A stretch of DNA of 64,000 nt. Origin: Enterobacter sichuanensis (lineage in GTDB: Bacteria; Pseudomonadota; Gammaproteobacteria; Enterobacterales; Enterobacteriaceae). Under the pieces are notes generated by a model that was not told the origin of the DNA, did not search any database, and saw only the letters and a list, made by a program, of their open reading frames with translations. The stretch lies in NCBI RefSeq assembly GCF_002939185.1, contig NZ_POVL01000016.1, positions 18,624-82,623 of the forward strand. Direction: 5' to 3'. Shown in pieces: positions 44,167 to 54,222 of the stretch; the stretch's first letter is position 1, and each line of letters begins with the position of its first letter. Made by a program: the position numbers and the translations under genes.

Positions 44167-45768
44167 ATGAAGAAAATTATGAACCTAACGCAAATTTTCC
44201 GCCGTATTGCGCAGCGTCTCATCCCTCGTCAGTTTGGCCTGCTGACGGGTATCTTTTGCATCATTGGCCTTTTCTCCGCGCTGCAGCTCTCTTCGTCACT
44301 TCTGCTTAACGCCTCCCTGAACGAAGCCCAGCGCAACGAGCAGCGCAATCTGCTGGCCTGGCAGCAGCAAAGCAAGCTGGATCTGGCTCGCGTCTCACTG
44401 CTCGCAGCAAGCGATCTGCTTAACCGCTCCGGGGTCTGGTTTATGCAGGATAAAGAGACCGGCTCCGACGGTAGCTGGCACAGCCTGATGGATGAGGCGC
44501 AAAAGGCGCTGACGGTTTCGCAGCAGGCATGGAAAGCCTGGCTGGCGCTGAATCCGCCGAAAGACGACGCCCTGGTGAACAGCTATCAGCTCTTCTACGG
44601 CGCGATCCAGGAGCAGGCTGACGGTCTGCTTAAAACCAACACCATCGATGCCTTTTTTGCGGTACCGGCTCAGGCTTTTCAGAGTGACTTTAATGACAAC
44701 TTTGCCCGCTATCAGCAGGCAAGCGAGAGGCAGGCCGTACAGGGCCGACAGACCTTAATGGCGCAGCTCTCCGGACTGCAAACGCTGTTCCTGTTTGCAC
44801 CGGTACTGTTACTGGCCATCGCCGTTGCCGTCTGGTTTGGCATGGCCAGATGGGTTATTACGCCGCTGCGCCGGCTTATTGCACATATCAACCAGCTGGC
44901 GGCGGGGGACCTCTGTGGCACGCCGCCGGATGTCAGGTGCTTTAACCGGGAAGTCTGTCAGCTGAGCGACAGCATCGCCACGATGCAGCACGGTCTGCAG
45001 CAGCTGGTGACGCAGGTTAGCCATGCCACAGCCACCATGGTGGAGAATATTGACGCCCTGGCGCAGGGTAACCAGAAGCTGTATCAGCAGTCGGCACGTC
45101 AGGCGAAAGAGCTTGAGGATGTTACGGCGCATATCGCGGCGCTGGAAACCCATGTAGAAGGCAATACCGGCTATGCCCGGCTTGCCAGCTCGCGGGCGGA
45201 TGAGGCGCGTCAGGCGGCGGAGGGCGGTGACCAGATGATGTCGACGGTGAATGCGTCTATGCAGGCGATCGTCGACCGATCCTCAGAGATGCGCGGGATC
45301 GTGGCGATGATCGACAGCGTGGCGTTTCAGACGAATATCCTGGCGCTGAACGCCGCCATCGAGGCTGCCCATGCCGGAAACCAGGGGCGCGGTTTTGCCG
45401 TCGTCGCACGGGAGGTTGGGCTGCTGGCCAGAAAGAGCAGCCACTCGACGCAGACCATCCAGGAACTGATCAACCGCTCTTTGCGGGGTATTGAAGACGG
45501 TTCCCGCGCCGTTAACCTGATGGAAGAGAATCTGCAGCAGGTCACCGGTCTGGTGGGTAATTTAAGCAGTTTGCTGAATGAGATCTCCACCGCCACGCTC
45601 AGCCAGGGCGAAAGTATTCATCAGATGACGCGTCAGCTTCAGGCACTGAATCACGTCTTCCGTCAGACAGATATTCTGGTCTCTGACGCCTCGGAGGCCT
45701 CGGAACGTCTGCAAAAGCAATCCGACCTTTTATTGCAGGCCGTTTCGCGTTTTCGTCTTAGTGCCTGA
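44167..45768 (+). CDS. Methyl-accepting chemotaxis protein (Tar-like topology, no C-terminal pentapeptide)
   Basis: About 533 residues. TM1 lies near 23-47, followed by a periplasmic helical domain (50-205) with the TarH-like pattern, TM2 near 208-230 and HAMP (230-285). The signalling domain has the conserved tip IDSVAFQTNILALNAAIEAAHAGNQGRGFAVVAREVGLLARKSS. The protein ends RFRLSA with no NWETF-type CheR/CheB tether, so adaptation would depend on other receptors. The ligand is unknown; the position between sad and glsB is not as in K-12. The start could also be the ATG at 44179. Confidence 0.87.
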   Translation: MKKIMNLTQIFRRIAQRLIPRQFGLLTGIFCIIGLFSALQLSSSLLLNASLNEAQRNEQRNLLAWQQQSKLDLARVSLLAASDLLNRSGVWFMQDKETGSDGSWHSLMDEAQKALTVSQQAWKAWLALNPPKDDALVNSYQLFYGAIQEQADGLLKTNTIDAFFAVPAQAFQSDFNDNFARYQQASERQAVQGRQTLMAQLSGLQTLFLFAPVLLLAIAVAVWFGMARWVITPLRRLIAHINQLAAGDLCGTPPDVRCFNREVCQLSDSIATMQHGLQQLVTQVSHATATMVENIDALAQGNQKLYQQSARQAKELEDVTAHIAALETHVEGNTGYARLASSRADEARQAAEGGDQMMSTVNASMQAIVDRSSEMRGIVAMIDSVAFQTNILALNAAIEAAHAGNQGRGFAVVAREVGLLARKSSHSTQTIQELINRSLRGIEDGSRAVNLMEENLQQVTGLVGNLSSLLNEISTATLSQGESIHQMTRQLQALNHVFRQTDILVSDASEASERLQKQSDLLLQAVSRFRLSA

Positions 45769-45830
45769 CGCAATACATAAGCCTCTGTTATACTCGCAGC
45801 CCGTTTTAGCCTGAGGGCAAGGAGCAAAGA

Positions 45831-46757
45831 GTGGCTGCGGTCATCCATAATGAGATGCTGGACGAGATTCTGGCGCAGGTTCGTCCGTTATTGGGAAAGG
45901 GGAAGGTTGCCGACTATATTCCGGCCCTTGCCTCGGTCAGCGGGAATAAGCTGGGAATTGCTATCTGTACCATTGACGGACAGCGATACCAGGCCGGTGA
46001 TGCGACTGAGCGTTTTTCCATTCAGTCCATTTCTAAGGTGCTGAGTCTGGTGGCGGCGATGCGCCAGTATGAGGAAGACGAGATCTGGCAGCGCGTGGGC
46101 AAAGACCCCTCCGGCCAGCCGTTTAACTCACTGCTTCAGCTCGAACTCGAACAGGGCAAGCCGCGCAACCCCTTTATCAACGCCGGGGCGCTGGTGGTCT
46201 GCGATATGCTGCAAAGCCGCCTCAGCGCACCGCGCCAGCGCATGCTTGAGATTGTTCGTCAGCTTTCAGGCGTTGAAGACATTGCCTACGATACGGTGGT
46301 GGCGCGCTCGGAGTTTGAGCACTCTGCCCGTAACGCGGCCATCGCGTGGCTGATGAAATCCTTCGGTAATTTTCATAACGATGTGGCCACCGTACTGCAA
46401 AACTACTTCCATTACTGCGCCCTGAAGATGAGCTGTGTTGAACTGGCTCAGACGTTCCTGTTCCTGGCGCACGAGGGGCACGCACCGCATCTCGATCAGG
46501 AGGTGGTCTCGCCCCTTCAGGCGCGTCAGGTTAACGCCCTGATGGCAACCAGCGGGATGTATCAAAACGCCGGTGAATTTGCCTGGCGTGTCGGCCTTCC
46601 GGCGAAATCGGGCGTTGGCGGCGGAGTCGTCGCGATTGTACCGCATGAAATGGCGATTGCGGTCTGGAGCCCGGAGCTGGATGAAACGGGGAATTCCCTT
46701 GCCGGTGTGGCGGTGCTGGAGAAGCTGACCCAGCGTCTGGGACGTTCCGTTTACTGA
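45831..46757 (+). CDS. glsB: Glutaminase GlsB (GTG start)
   Basis: A 308-residue serine-dependent glutaminase matching E. coli YneH/GlsB. The catalytic Ser-x-x-Lys is in [47 protein letters not shown] and [17 protein letters not shown] are invariant parts. It hydrolyses glutamine to glutamate and ammonia. The start is GTG at 45831 behind AAGGAG. It overlaps yneG by one base (TGATG), as expected for an operon. Confidence 0.94.
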   Translation: MAAVIHNEMLDEILAQVRPLLGKGKVADYIPALASVSGNKLGIAICTIDGQRYQAGDATERFSIQSISKVLSLVAAMRQYEEDEIWQRVGKDPSGQPFNSLLQLELEQGKPRNPFINAGALVVCDMLQSRLSAPRQRMLEIVRQLSGVEDIAYDTVVARSEFEHSARNAAIAWLMKSFGNFHNDVATVLQNYFHYCALKMSCVELAQTFLFLAHEGHAPHLDQEVVSPLQARQVNALMATSGMYQNAGEFAWRVGLPAKSGVGGGVVAIVPHEMAIAVWSPELDETGNSLAGVAVLEKLTQRLGRSVY

Positions 46758-47119
46758 TGTCTGACCTGGATCCTCTCTTTTCCCGCCTGGCGCGATCGAC
46801 ATTTCGCTCGCGCTTTCGCTTAGGCGAGAAGGAACGCCGCTACTGCTGGGACAAAGGCCCCGAAACCATTGACCAGCATGCCGCTGATTTTGTCGAAAAG
46901 CGGCTTGCGTCTGCACACCCCGCAAACGACGGCAAACAGACGCCCATGCGCGGTCATCCGGTGTTTATCGCCCAGCATGCCACGGCCACCTGCTGTCGGG
47001 GCTGTCTGGCTAAGTGGCACAACATTCCGTCGGGTGTTCCGCTGACGGCGCAACAGCAGCAATACATCGTCAGCGTGATCCACCACTGGCTGGTGCGCCA
47101 GATGAACGCCCAGATTTGA
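46757..47119 (+). CDS. yneG: YneG, DUF4186 family
   Basis: A 120-residue protein matching E. coli YneG. Conserved features are LARSTFRSRFRLGEKERRYC and a His/Cys cluster (MRGHPVFIAQHATATCCRGCLAKWHNIP) that could bind a metal; that role is inference. Function is unknown. Translational coupling to glsB suggests a link with glutamine or acid metabolism. Confidence 0.9.
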   Translation: MSDLDPLFSRLARSTFRSRFRLGEKERRYCWDKGPETIDQHAADFVEKRLASAHPANDGKQTPMRGHPVFIAQHATATCCRGCLAKWHNIPSGVPLTAQQQQYIVSVIHHWLVRQMNAQI

Positions 47120-47226
47120 CGAGTTATGATCCCGTTGTAATTGTGTTATAGATGCATCCTAAGTGAGCCCCGATCATGCTGACGACCGCAATAATTGCCA
47201 TGCGTTATCATAGGGAATGATATTTA

Positions 47227-48672
47227 ATGCGTTCTGCTCTTACCGCTTTCAGGCTGTTCCAGGTTGACACGCCGCTGCGAAATGCATCGACGATCTTTCT
47301 ACTCACCACCTTGTTCTATTTTGTGGGGGCGGAATTACGGCTGGTTGAGGCTTTGTCGCTGTTCTGGCCGCTGAATGGCGTCATGGCGGGGATCTTCGCC
47401 CGTTATGTGTACCTCAATCGCCTGCATTACTATGCGGTATGCTATGTCGCCATGCTGCTGTACGACGCGGTGACCACCAACTGGGGCATGGCCTCGGTGG
47501 TGATCAACCTGTCAAATATGATCTTTATTGTCGTGGTTGCCGTGCTGATTCAGCGCGACAAGCGGTTAATGAAGAAAACCCCCGATCCGCTTAACGCGTT
47601 ACGCCTGTTTAACTACTGCCTGGTTGCCGCGCTGCTTTGTGCGCTGCTCGGCGCGGTGGGGTCGGTCGGGATAGACAGTCATACCTTCTGGCCGCTTTTC
47701 GCCGACTGGTTCAGCGAGCAGTTCTCAACCGGCGTGCTGGTGGTGCCGTGTATGCTGACGGTAGGTATGCCCGTGCGTGAGTTCAGGTTCCGTCTGGAGC
47801 AGATTCTGCCGGTTATAGCGCTGATGATCTCGGTGGCCGCCTCGGTGGTGATTGGCGGGGCGGGAAGTCTCGCCTTTCCGCTGCCTGCGCTTATCTGGTG
47901 TGCGGTCCGTTACCCGTTGCCCGTGACCTGCCTGCTGACCTTTATCACCGGTGCCACGGAAATCATTCTGGTCGCGAATTCGGTGATCAATATTGCCGTG
48001 GCGACGCCATTTATCACCCCCATGATGTTCTCGGCCCGGCTGGGGATTGCCACGATGGCGATCTGTCCGGTGATGGTTTCCGTGAGCATGGCGGCCATTA
48101 ATTCCCTGATCCGCCAGGTTTCACTGCGGGCGGATTATGACTTCTTAACCCATGTCTATTCGCGTTCCGGGCTGTATGAAGCGTTAAAAAACGAAGAGAC
48201 GCACCGCCATTCACGTTTTCTGACCGTGATGCTGCTGGATATTGATTATTTCAAAAGCATTAACGATAACTACGGCCACGAGTGTGGGGATCGGGTGCTG
48301 GCGTCGTTTGCCCGCCAGGTTCAGCAGGTGGTTGGCGAAGACGGGATGGTCGCGCGTATGGGGGGAGAAGAGTTCGCGGTGGTGGTTAACTCCGGCGACG
48401 CACAACACGGCTATGCGCTGGCGGAACGGATCCGCGCTACCGTGGCCAGTCACCCTTTTACATGGCGGCAGCAAACGCTCTCTCTGACGGTCAGTATTGG
48501 CCTCGGAAGCGGAAAGGCTGAGGCATGGCAATTGACCGAGGTCTTCAACACGTTGATGGCCGAAGCGGACGAATATCTCTATCGTTCAAAAAAAGCGGGT
48601 CGAAATCGTACCAGCGCCCGGGTGGCGGACGCGCAAATGGCCACCCCCGGGCATGAAACAGAGCTGCGTTAA
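47227..48672 (+). CDS. yneF: Membrane-bound diguanylate cyclase YneF/DgcF-type (MASE1-GGDEF)
   Basis: A 481-residue protein. Residues 20-300 form eight or so membrane helices of the MASE1 type. Residues 310-470 are a GGDEF domain with active-site motif MGGEEFAV (GGEEF), the substrate-binding DIDYFKSINDNYGHECGD and a C-terminal ADEYLYRSKKAGRNR. It should be catalytically active in making c-di-GMP. It has the position and architecture of E. coli YneF. The ligand of the sensor is unknown. Confidence 0.88.
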   Translation: MRSALTAFRLFQVDTPLRNASTIFLLTTLFYFVGAELRLVEALSLFWPLNGVMAGIFARYVYLNRLHYYAVCYVAMLLYDAVTTNWGMASVVINLSNMIFIVVVAVLIQRDKRLMKKTPDPLNALRLFNYCLVAALLCALLGAVGSVGIDSHTFWPLFADWFSEQFSTGVLVVPCMLTVGMPVREFRFRLEQILPVIALMISVAASVVIGGAGSLAFPLPALIWCAVRYPLPVTCLLTFITGATEIILVANSVINIAVATPFITPMMFSARLGIATMAICPVMVSVSMAAINSLIRQVSLRADYDFLTHVYSRSGLYEALKNEETHRHSRFLTVMLLDIDYFKSINDNYGHECGDRVLASFARQVQQVVGEDGMVARMGGEEFAVVVNSGDAQHGYALAERIRATVASHPFTWRQQTLSLTVSIGLGSGKAEAWQLTEVFNTLMAEADEYLYRSKKAGRNRTSARVADAQMATPGHETELR

Positions 48673-48772
48673 TCGTCATAAGGCATTGACGTGAATAGTA
48701 AGCGGCTTAAGAACACTGACAATGTCACTGTTTAAGCTACGCTTTGAGTAACGCTTTACGTCAGGAGACATT

Positions 48773-49738
48773 ATGAAAGCACCTGCAACCCCTGAAAATG
48801 AAACAGACAGACTGAACTCCCTGCGTGAATCGGGTCTGCTGGAGATCGACAGTTCCCCGGCGTTTGACCGGCTCACGCGCCTGGCGAAGCGCTTCTTCCA
48901 GGTGCCGCTGGCAATGGTCAATCTCATTGATGAGCATTCGCTCATCGTGAAGTCGGCCGACGGGCAGGCACCCGACACCGTTCCGCGTAATATCTCGTTT
49001 TGTGGCCATACGATCCTGACTGAGGCCCCGCTGGTGGTGGGGGATATGCTCCAGGACGATCGTTTTGCGGATAATCCGCTGGTGGCCGGTGAACCACGCG
49101 TGCGTTTTTACGCGGGCTTTCCGCTGCGCTTGCGTGATGGCGCAAGTGTCGGCTCGCTGTGTCTGATTGATTACGCGCCTCGTGAGTTCTCCGCGGCCGA
49201 TCTTGCCGTGCTGGGAGACCTGGGCGCGCTGGCGGAAGATGAATTTGCCGCAATCAGCGCGGCGACCACGGATGAGTTAACCGGATTATTCAACCGTCGG
49301 GGCTTTAATCAGCTTGTCAGGTTTACCCTTTCCGTTGCAAGACGCCGGGCAGAGCCGTTGACGCTCGGCTGGCTGGATTTGGATCACTTTAAGGAGATTA
49401 ACGATCGTTACGGCCACGAAGAAGGGGACAAGGCGCTGAAAACCATGGCGCAGCTGATGCGTGCCTCTTTCCGCGAGGCGGATCTGCTGGTGCGTTTTGG
49501 TGGGGACGAGTTCGCGGTGCTGTTCGCGGATACTGACGAGCAAGGCGCCTGGATTGCCATGCAGTATCTTGTGGAGCAGGTAGAAAACTATAACGCCCGC
49601 AAATTACACCCCTGGTCGCTGCAGTTCTCCTGGGGGCTGAGCGAGTTCGATCATAATGGTAATGACCTCCAGCAGTGGCTCAAGGACGCTGATGAAAAGA
49701 TGTATGCCATGAAACAGCAGCGCCAGCGCTCGCGGTGA
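48773..49738 (+). CDS. Soluble diguanylate cyclase (GAF-GGDEF)
   Basis: A 321-residue cytoplasmic protein. The N-terminal GAF domain (about 20-160) has the FDRLTRLAKRFFQVPLAMVNLID and NISFCGHTIL pattern. The C-terminal GGDEF domain (about 165-318) has FGGDEFAVLF and LDLDHFKEINDRYGHEEGD. Both metal-binding Asp positions are kept, so it should be active. No inhibitory RxxD site is seen just before the active-site motif. It directly follows another cyclase gene of different architecture on the same strand. AGGAGA precedes the ATG. Confidence 0.87.
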   Translation: MKAPATPENETDRLNSLRESGLLEIDSSPAFDRLTRLAKRFFQVPLAMVNLIDEHSLIVKSADGQAPDTVPRNISFCGHTILTEAPLVVGDMLQDDRFADNPLVAGEPRVRFYAGFPLRLRDGASVGSLCLIDYAPREFSAADLAVLGDLGALAEDEFAAISAATTDELTGLFNRRGFNQLVRFTLSVARRRAEPLTLGWLDLDHFKEINDRYGHEEGDKALKTMAQLMRASFREADLLVRFGGDEFAVLFADTDEQGAWIAMQYLVEQVENYNARKLHPWSLQFSWGLSEFDHNGNDLQQWLKDADEKMYAMKQQRQRSR

Positions 49739-49819
49739 CATCACAAAAACCTATGTTCGATCCGTTTGCGTTAAAAAGATGTTAAATGCAAAGTGGGGTA
49801 TTCAACGTAAGGAACAACA

Positions 49820-50347
49820 ATGAATACCTCACCGCAAATCAAAACCCTCTCTCGGGAAGCGATCCTCCTCCACCTTGATGCGCTGGCAGCGATCCTCGAA
49901 AACTGCGTCAACGGCGGAGCATCCGTCAGTTTTATGCTCCCTTTTAGCCTTGATAAGGCCCGCGCTTTCTGGCGCGGCATAGCAGAAAGCGCAGGGCGCA
50001 ACGAGCGTCTCGTGCTTGCCTGTATCGACCCGCAGGACGGGGTCATTGGTACCGTTCAGCTCATCACCGACCAGCCTGAAAACCAGCCGCATCGTGGCGA
50101 TGTGGCGAAGCTGCTGGTACATGAAAAAGCACGTCGCAAAGGGGCCGCGATGGCGCTTATGGAAGCGCTGGAAGTGGAGGCCCGGGCCAGAGACATATCG
50201 GTGCTGGTGCTTGATACCTCCACCGGCAGTGGGGCCGAAACGTTCTATCAGCGTGCCGGCTGGCAAAAGGTTGGCGAGATCCCGCGTTATGCGCTGATGC
50301 CGGACGGCGCCATGACCGCCACCTCCGTGTTCTATAAGTTCTTATAA
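49820..50347 (+). CDS. GNAT-family N-acetyltransferase
   Basis: A 175-residue acetyltransferase. DVAKLLVHEKARRKGAAMALMEALEVEA is the acetyl-CoA-binding segment, and VLDTSTGSGAETFYQRAGWQKVGEIPRYAL is the C-terminal half. It resembles proteins annotated as small-molecule acetyltransferases of Enterobacter; the substrate is unknown. AAGGAAC precedes the ATG. Confidence 0.82.
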   Translation: MNTSPQIKTLSREAILLHLDALAAILENCVNGGASVSFMLPFSLDKARAFWRGIAESAGRNERLVLACIDPQDGVIGTVQLITDQPENQPHRGDVAKLLVHEKARRKGAAMALMEALEVEARARDISVLVLDTSTGSGAETFYQRAGWQKVGEIPRYALMPDGAMTATSVFYKFL

Positions 50348-50409
50348 TTATTTCACACAACCGCACCGCGGATTGATCAAAACAGGGTTTCTGGTCGTTA
50401 AGTTTTGAT

Positions 50410-50427
50410 AAGTTATCGTACCAATCT
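50410..50427 (+). promoter_or_regulatory. Possible ExuR/UxuR operator before uxaB
   Basis: AAGTTATCGTACCAATCT matches the hexuronate operator consensus AAATTGGTATACCAATTT at 12 of 18 positions, with a good right half (TACCAAT). It lies 38-55 bases before the uxaB start. Confidence 0.45.
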
Positions 50428-50464
50428 TATCAGGCTGTATGACTGATTATAAAAGGAACCCAAG

Positions 50465-51916
50465 GTGAACACTCTCAACCGTCGTGATTTTCCCGGTGCG
50501 CGCTATCCCGAACGTATTATTCAGTTTGGTGAGGGCAATTTCCTGCGCGCCTTCATTGACTGGCAACTCGACCTGCTTAACGAACATACCGACCTCAACG
50601 CCGGCGTCGTCATTGTTCGCCCGATTCAGAGCGACTTCCCACCGTCATTGAATACGCAGGATGGGTTGTACACTACAATTATTCGTGGTCTGAATGAGCA
50701 GGGTGAGGCGGTGAGTGACGCCCGTCTTATCCGCTCCGTTAACCGGGAAATCAGCGTCTATGACGACTATGACGCGTTCCTGAAACTGGCCCACAATCCC
50801 GATATGCGGTTTGTATTCTCAAACACCACCGAAGCCGGTATCAGCTACCACGCGGGTGACACATTCGACGATGCCCCGGCAGTGAGTTATCCGGCGAAGC
50901 TGACGCGGCTGTTGTTTGAGCGCTTCAGCCACTTCAACGGCGCGCCGGACAAAGGCTGGGTCATCATTCCGTGTGAGTTGATTGACTACAACGGGGAGGC
51001 GTTGCGCGAACTCGTCATGCGCTATGCGCAGGAGTGGGCACTGCCTGCCGGTTTTATTCAGTGGCTTAACGACGCCAACAGCTTCTGCTCAACGTTAGTT
51101 GACCGCATCGTGACCGGTTACCCACGCGATGAAGCGGCCGTGCTGGAAGCGGAACTGGGTTATCACGATGGGTTCCTGGACACGGCTGAACATTTCTATC
51201 TGTTTGTGATCCAGGGCCCGGCATCCCTTGCCCGCGAGCTTCGTCTGGATAAGTACCCGTTGAACGTGCTGATTGTCGACGACATCAAGCCCTATAAAGC
51301 GCGCAAGGTTGCCATTCTGAACGGGGCGCACACGGCGCTGGTCCCGGTCGCCTTCCTGGCCGGGCTGGATACGGTAGGCGAGGCGATGAACGATGCTGAG
51401 GTGTGCGCGTTTGTCGAAAAAGCGATTTATCAGGAAATCATCCCGGTGCTTGATCTGCCGCGTGACGAGCTGGAGTCTTTCGCCAGTGCGGTAACCGGGC
51501 GTTTTCGTAATCCTTACATCAGGCACCAGCTGCTCTCCATCGCGCTTAACGGCATGACTAAATACCGCACCCGCATCCTGCCGCAACTGCTGGCAGGGCA
51601 GAAGGCAACGGGGCAATTACCGGCACGCCTGACCTTTGCCTTAGCGGCGCTGATCGCGTTTTACCGCGCGGAGCGTAACGGGGAGGGCTATCCGGTGCAG
51701 GATGATGCCGCATGGCTGGCGCGTTTCCAGCAGCTTTGGGCGCAGCACCGCGATCGGCAGCTGAGTACCCGTGCGCTGGTGCAGTCGGTGCTGAGCGTAC
51801 ACGAACACTGGGAACAGGACCTGACACAGGTAAGCGGGCTTGTCGACCAGGTGACGCTGGATCTGGATGCCATTCTGCTGAAGGGTATGCGCGCCGCCGT
51901 TAAACCGCTTTGCTAA
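50465..51916 (+). CDS. uxaB: Tagaturonate reductase UxaB (GTG start)
   Basis: A 483-residue enzyme matching E. coli UxaB ([88 protein letters not shown]). It reduces D-tagaturonate to D-altronate with NADH in galacturonate catabolism. The polyol-dehydrogenase catalytic segment is [10 protein letters not shown]. The start is GTG at 50465 behind AAGGAAC. It is monocistronic, with a hairpin downstream. Confidence 0.95.
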   Translation: MNTLNRRDFPGARYPERIIQFGEGNFLRAFIDWQLDLLNEHTDLNAGVVIVRPIQSDFPPSLNTQDGLYTTIIRGLNEQGEAVSDARLIRSVNREISVYDDYDAFLKLAHNPDMRFVFSNTTEAGISYHAGDTFDDAPAVSYPAKLTRLLFERFSHFNGAPDKGWVIIPCELIDYNGEALRELVMRYAQEWALPAGFIQWLNDANSFCSTLVDRIVTGYPRDEAAVLEAELGYHDGFLDTAEHFYLFVIQGPASLARELRLDKYPLNVLIVDDIKPYKARKVAILNGAHTALVPVAFLAGLDTVGEAMNDAEVCAFVEKAIYQEIIPVLDLPRDELESFASAVTGRFRNPYIRHQLLSIALNGMTKYRTRILPQLLAGQKATGQLPARLTFALAALIAFYRAERNGEGYPVQDDAAWLARFQQLWAQHRDRQLSTRALVQSVLSVHEHWEQDLTQVSGLVDQVTLDLDAILLKGMRAAVKPLC

Positions 51917-51923
51917 TGCATTC

Positions 51924-51943
51924 ACCCGGCTTCGGCCGGGTTT
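51924..51943 (+). terminator. Probable terminator after uxaB
   Basis: The 7-bp stem ACCCGGC/GCCGGGT with a TTCG tetraloop is followed by a short TT. The T-tract is weak but the tetraloop is very stable. Confidence 0.6.
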
Positions 51944-52117
51944 AAGCACGACCTTTTTAGTTACAACATACTATTTACCCTTTTTTTAAAAGAACACATG
52001 CAGCACCGTGCGGTTTTCGCTAATCAGGGGAGAAAATGCAATGTCCCGTTAACAAGCTTGCAACGGTGACGGGGATCACGTTTAATAGCCTCGCTCTTTT
52101 CTTTCCTGAAACTCACT

Positions 52118-53032
52118 ATGATCGTTCGTCCTAAACAGCACTGGCTACAACTGATTTTTGTCTGGCACGGTTCGGTACTTCCCAAGATCTATACCCGATT
52201 GCTGCTCAACTTCCTGCTCTCTATCGCCGTTATCCTGATGCTGCCGTGGTATACCTCGCTGGGTATTAAATTTACCGTGGCGCCATTCAGCATTCTCGGC
52301 GTGGCGATCGCTATCTTTCTGGGTTTCAGAAACAACGCCTGTTATTCCCGCTACGTTGAAGCCCGGCTGCTCTGGGGACAGCTGATGATAGCGGCACGCT
52401 CGCTGTTTCGCGAGGTAAAAAACACCTTGCCCGACGATAAGCATCTGGGCGAATTCGTTCGACTGCAAATTGCTTTTGCCAACTGTCTGCGCATGACCCT
52501 GCGCCGGGAACTGAACGCTGAGCAACTGTCACGCTATCTCGCTGCGGATGATTTACCTAAAGTCATGGACGCCAACTCACCGGCGAACCGTATTTTGCTG
52601 ATCATGGGGGAGTGGCTGGCCGTGCGGCGACGTAACGGGCAACTCTCAGACATTCTGTTTCACAGCCTGAATAACCGACTCAACGACATGTCCATCGTCC
52701 TTTCAGGCTGCGAGCGGATTGCGACAACGCCGGTGCCGTTTGCCTATACGCTGATTCTGCACCGCACGGTGTATCTGTTCTGCATCATGCTGCCGTTCGC
52801 GCTGGTTGTGGACCTGCACTACATGACGCCCTTCGTCTCGGCCCTGATTTCCTACACCTTTATCTCGCTGGATACCCTGGCGGAAGAGCTGGAAGATCCG
52901 TTTGGCACCGAAGATAACGACCTGCCGCTGGACGCCATCTGCAACATGATGGAGCGCGATCTGCTGCAGATGAACGATGAAGAGCACATTCCGGAAAGGC
53001 TGATGCCGGATAAGCACTATCAATTGACCTGA
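52118..53032 (+). CDS. yneE: Bestrophin-like ion channel YneE
   Basis: A 304-residue membrane protein matching E. coli YneE and the structurally known Klebsiella bestrophin homologue. VRPKQHWLQLIFVWHGSVLPKIYTRLLLNFLLS opens the fold, FLGFRNNACYSRYVEARLLWGQLM is the conserved bestrophin segment, and DTLAEELEDPFGTEDNDLPLD is the acidic calcium-clasp-like region. The Klebsiella homologue forms a pentameric sodium-selective channel. Its last 13 bases overlap the convergent acetyltransferase gene. Confidence 0.92.
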   Translation: MIVRPKQHWLQLIFVWHGSVLPKIYTRLLLNFLLSIAVILMLPWYTSLGIKFTVAPFSILGVAIAIFLGFRNNACYSRYVEARLLWGQLMIAARSLFREVKNTLPDDKHLGEFVRLQIAFANCLRMTLRRELNAEQLSRYLAADDLPKVMDANSPANRILLIMGEWLAVRRRNGQLSDILFHSLNNRLNDMSIVLSGCERIATTPVPFAYTLILHRTVYLFCIMLPFALVVDLHYMTPFVSALISYTFISLDTLAEELEDPFGTEDNDLPLDAICNMMERDLLQMNDEEHIPERLMPDKHYQLT

Positions 53033-53568
53033 CGGGCGTTCCACTCGTCGCGGGTGATCTCCCACAGCTCAGAATCCAGCACGCCGCTGACGTACGCTTT
53101 CTGTTCCGTTTTGATAAGCCGCATGCCGCTACTGTCTGAAATACGACGGGAGCGGCTGTTGGCGGCGGCCTTCGGCGCGCGTAAGACCGGTTTGTTCAGC
53201 GTATTGAACCAGTAATCCGTTGCCGCAATGCTGGCCTCGCGCATATATCCCTGTCCCTGAAATTCCGGCGCCAGCCAGAACCCGCGGTTGTTATCCTCAA
53301 TATCGTACAGACAGATAATGCCCATCAGCGCATCCGGCACCTCGCGACGTCTTATGCTCCAGAACCACGCAATCCCTTTTGCCATATCCGGCAGCGCCAC
53401 GTTGTTAACATAATTTTCCGCGCCGTCATCCGGGTAGGGCCAGGGCACGGAAGAGACCAAATAGCGGACGATCTCCCAGCGCGGATAGAGCTTTTGTATC
53501 TGGGCGGCATCTTCGGCAACCAGCGGTTTTAGCAGCAAGCGTTCTGTCGTGAGCGTCGGTATCGTCAT
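53020..53568 (-). CDS. RimJ/RimL-type GNAT acetyltransferase
   Basis: A 182-residue acetyltransferase of the Acetyltransf_3 type. LTTERLLLKPLVAEDAAQIQKLYP is the standard opening, and FWLAPEFQGQGYMREASIAATDYWF holds the acetyl-CoA loop. In the C-terminal half the usual N-xxSxRxxxKxGF helix reads NSRSRRISDSSGMRLI, which deviates from consensus. The substrate is unknown. Confidence 0.83.
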   Translation of the reverse strand: MTIPTLTTERLLLKPLVAEDAAQIQKLYPRWEIVRYLVSSVPWPYPDDGAENYVNNVALPDMAKGIAWFWSIRRREVPDALMGIICLYDIEDNNRGFWLAPEFQGQGYMREASIAATDYWFNTLNKPVLRAPKAAANSRSRRISDSSGMRLIKTEQKAYVSGVLDSELWEITRDEWNARQVN

Positions 53569-53685
53569 CCGCCTATCTCCATATTTAAGCGTTATGCTTT
53601 TGTTTGCGTTCTGGTATTTTCATCTCTATCACATTCTGTCGCGGCGTGCTGTGGTTATTCACTACCAAAAATGGGCGAAATATAG

Positions 53686-54213
53686 ATGCGTTTTTTGGAT
53701 TTTTTAGTCGGACGGGTTTTTCAGGATCTCCTTCAGCATGGTAAAGAGGAACGGTTTTTGTCGCGTCCCCTCAGCGAGCTTCCGCGTCAAAATCCTTATC
53801 CGGTCGCGGCATTATTACCTCTGTTTTTGGTGGCGTTTGCGTTAAACCTTCTGCCTTTTCTCAGCACGTTGCACGGTTTGTCACCTTTACAGCATGCTCT
53901 GAGTTTTTTCGTACCATCATTATTCATGACAGGCGCGCTTATTGTTATCAGCGTGCTTTTGGCCCGAGGGGTGACGTCAGGATTGTTGGGGTTTATGGCA
54001 GTGTTCATCCTTCTGCTGATCGTGACCTTCGTTCAGGCGCTGCTTCTCCTGTTCTCTCATGACGGGAGCCTTTGGCCACTGGTCACCGCATTCTTCGCGC
54101 TAATACTTTGTCGGAGGGTGATGAATAGCAGCGGCTTTGCGCTGTTTACCCTCTATTGTCGCACTCGGCGTCTTGCCAGCGTTGCATGTGAAATCCAGTT
54201 AAAAAGCCATTAA
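53686..54213 (+). CDS. Hypothetical membrane protein
   Basis: A 175-residue protein I do not recognise. A polar N-terminal stretch (1-38) precedes four hydrophobic segments (about 41-60, 68-92, 97-120, 128-142), and the C-terminus is basic. It has no obvious ribosome site, so expression is uncertain. The next acetyltransferase gene starts 9 bases after its stop, suggesting co-transcription. Codon use is unremarkable. Confidence 0.55.
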   Translation: MRFLDFLVGRVFQDLLQHGKEERFLSRPLSELPRQNPYPVAALLPLFLVAFALNLLPFLSTLHGLSPLQHALSFFVPSLFMTGALIVISVLLARGVTSGLLGFMAVFILLLIVTFVQALLLLFSHDGSLWPLVTAFFALILCRRVMNSSGFALFTLYCRTRRLASVACEIQLKSH

Positions 54214-54222
54214 AGAGGTGAT

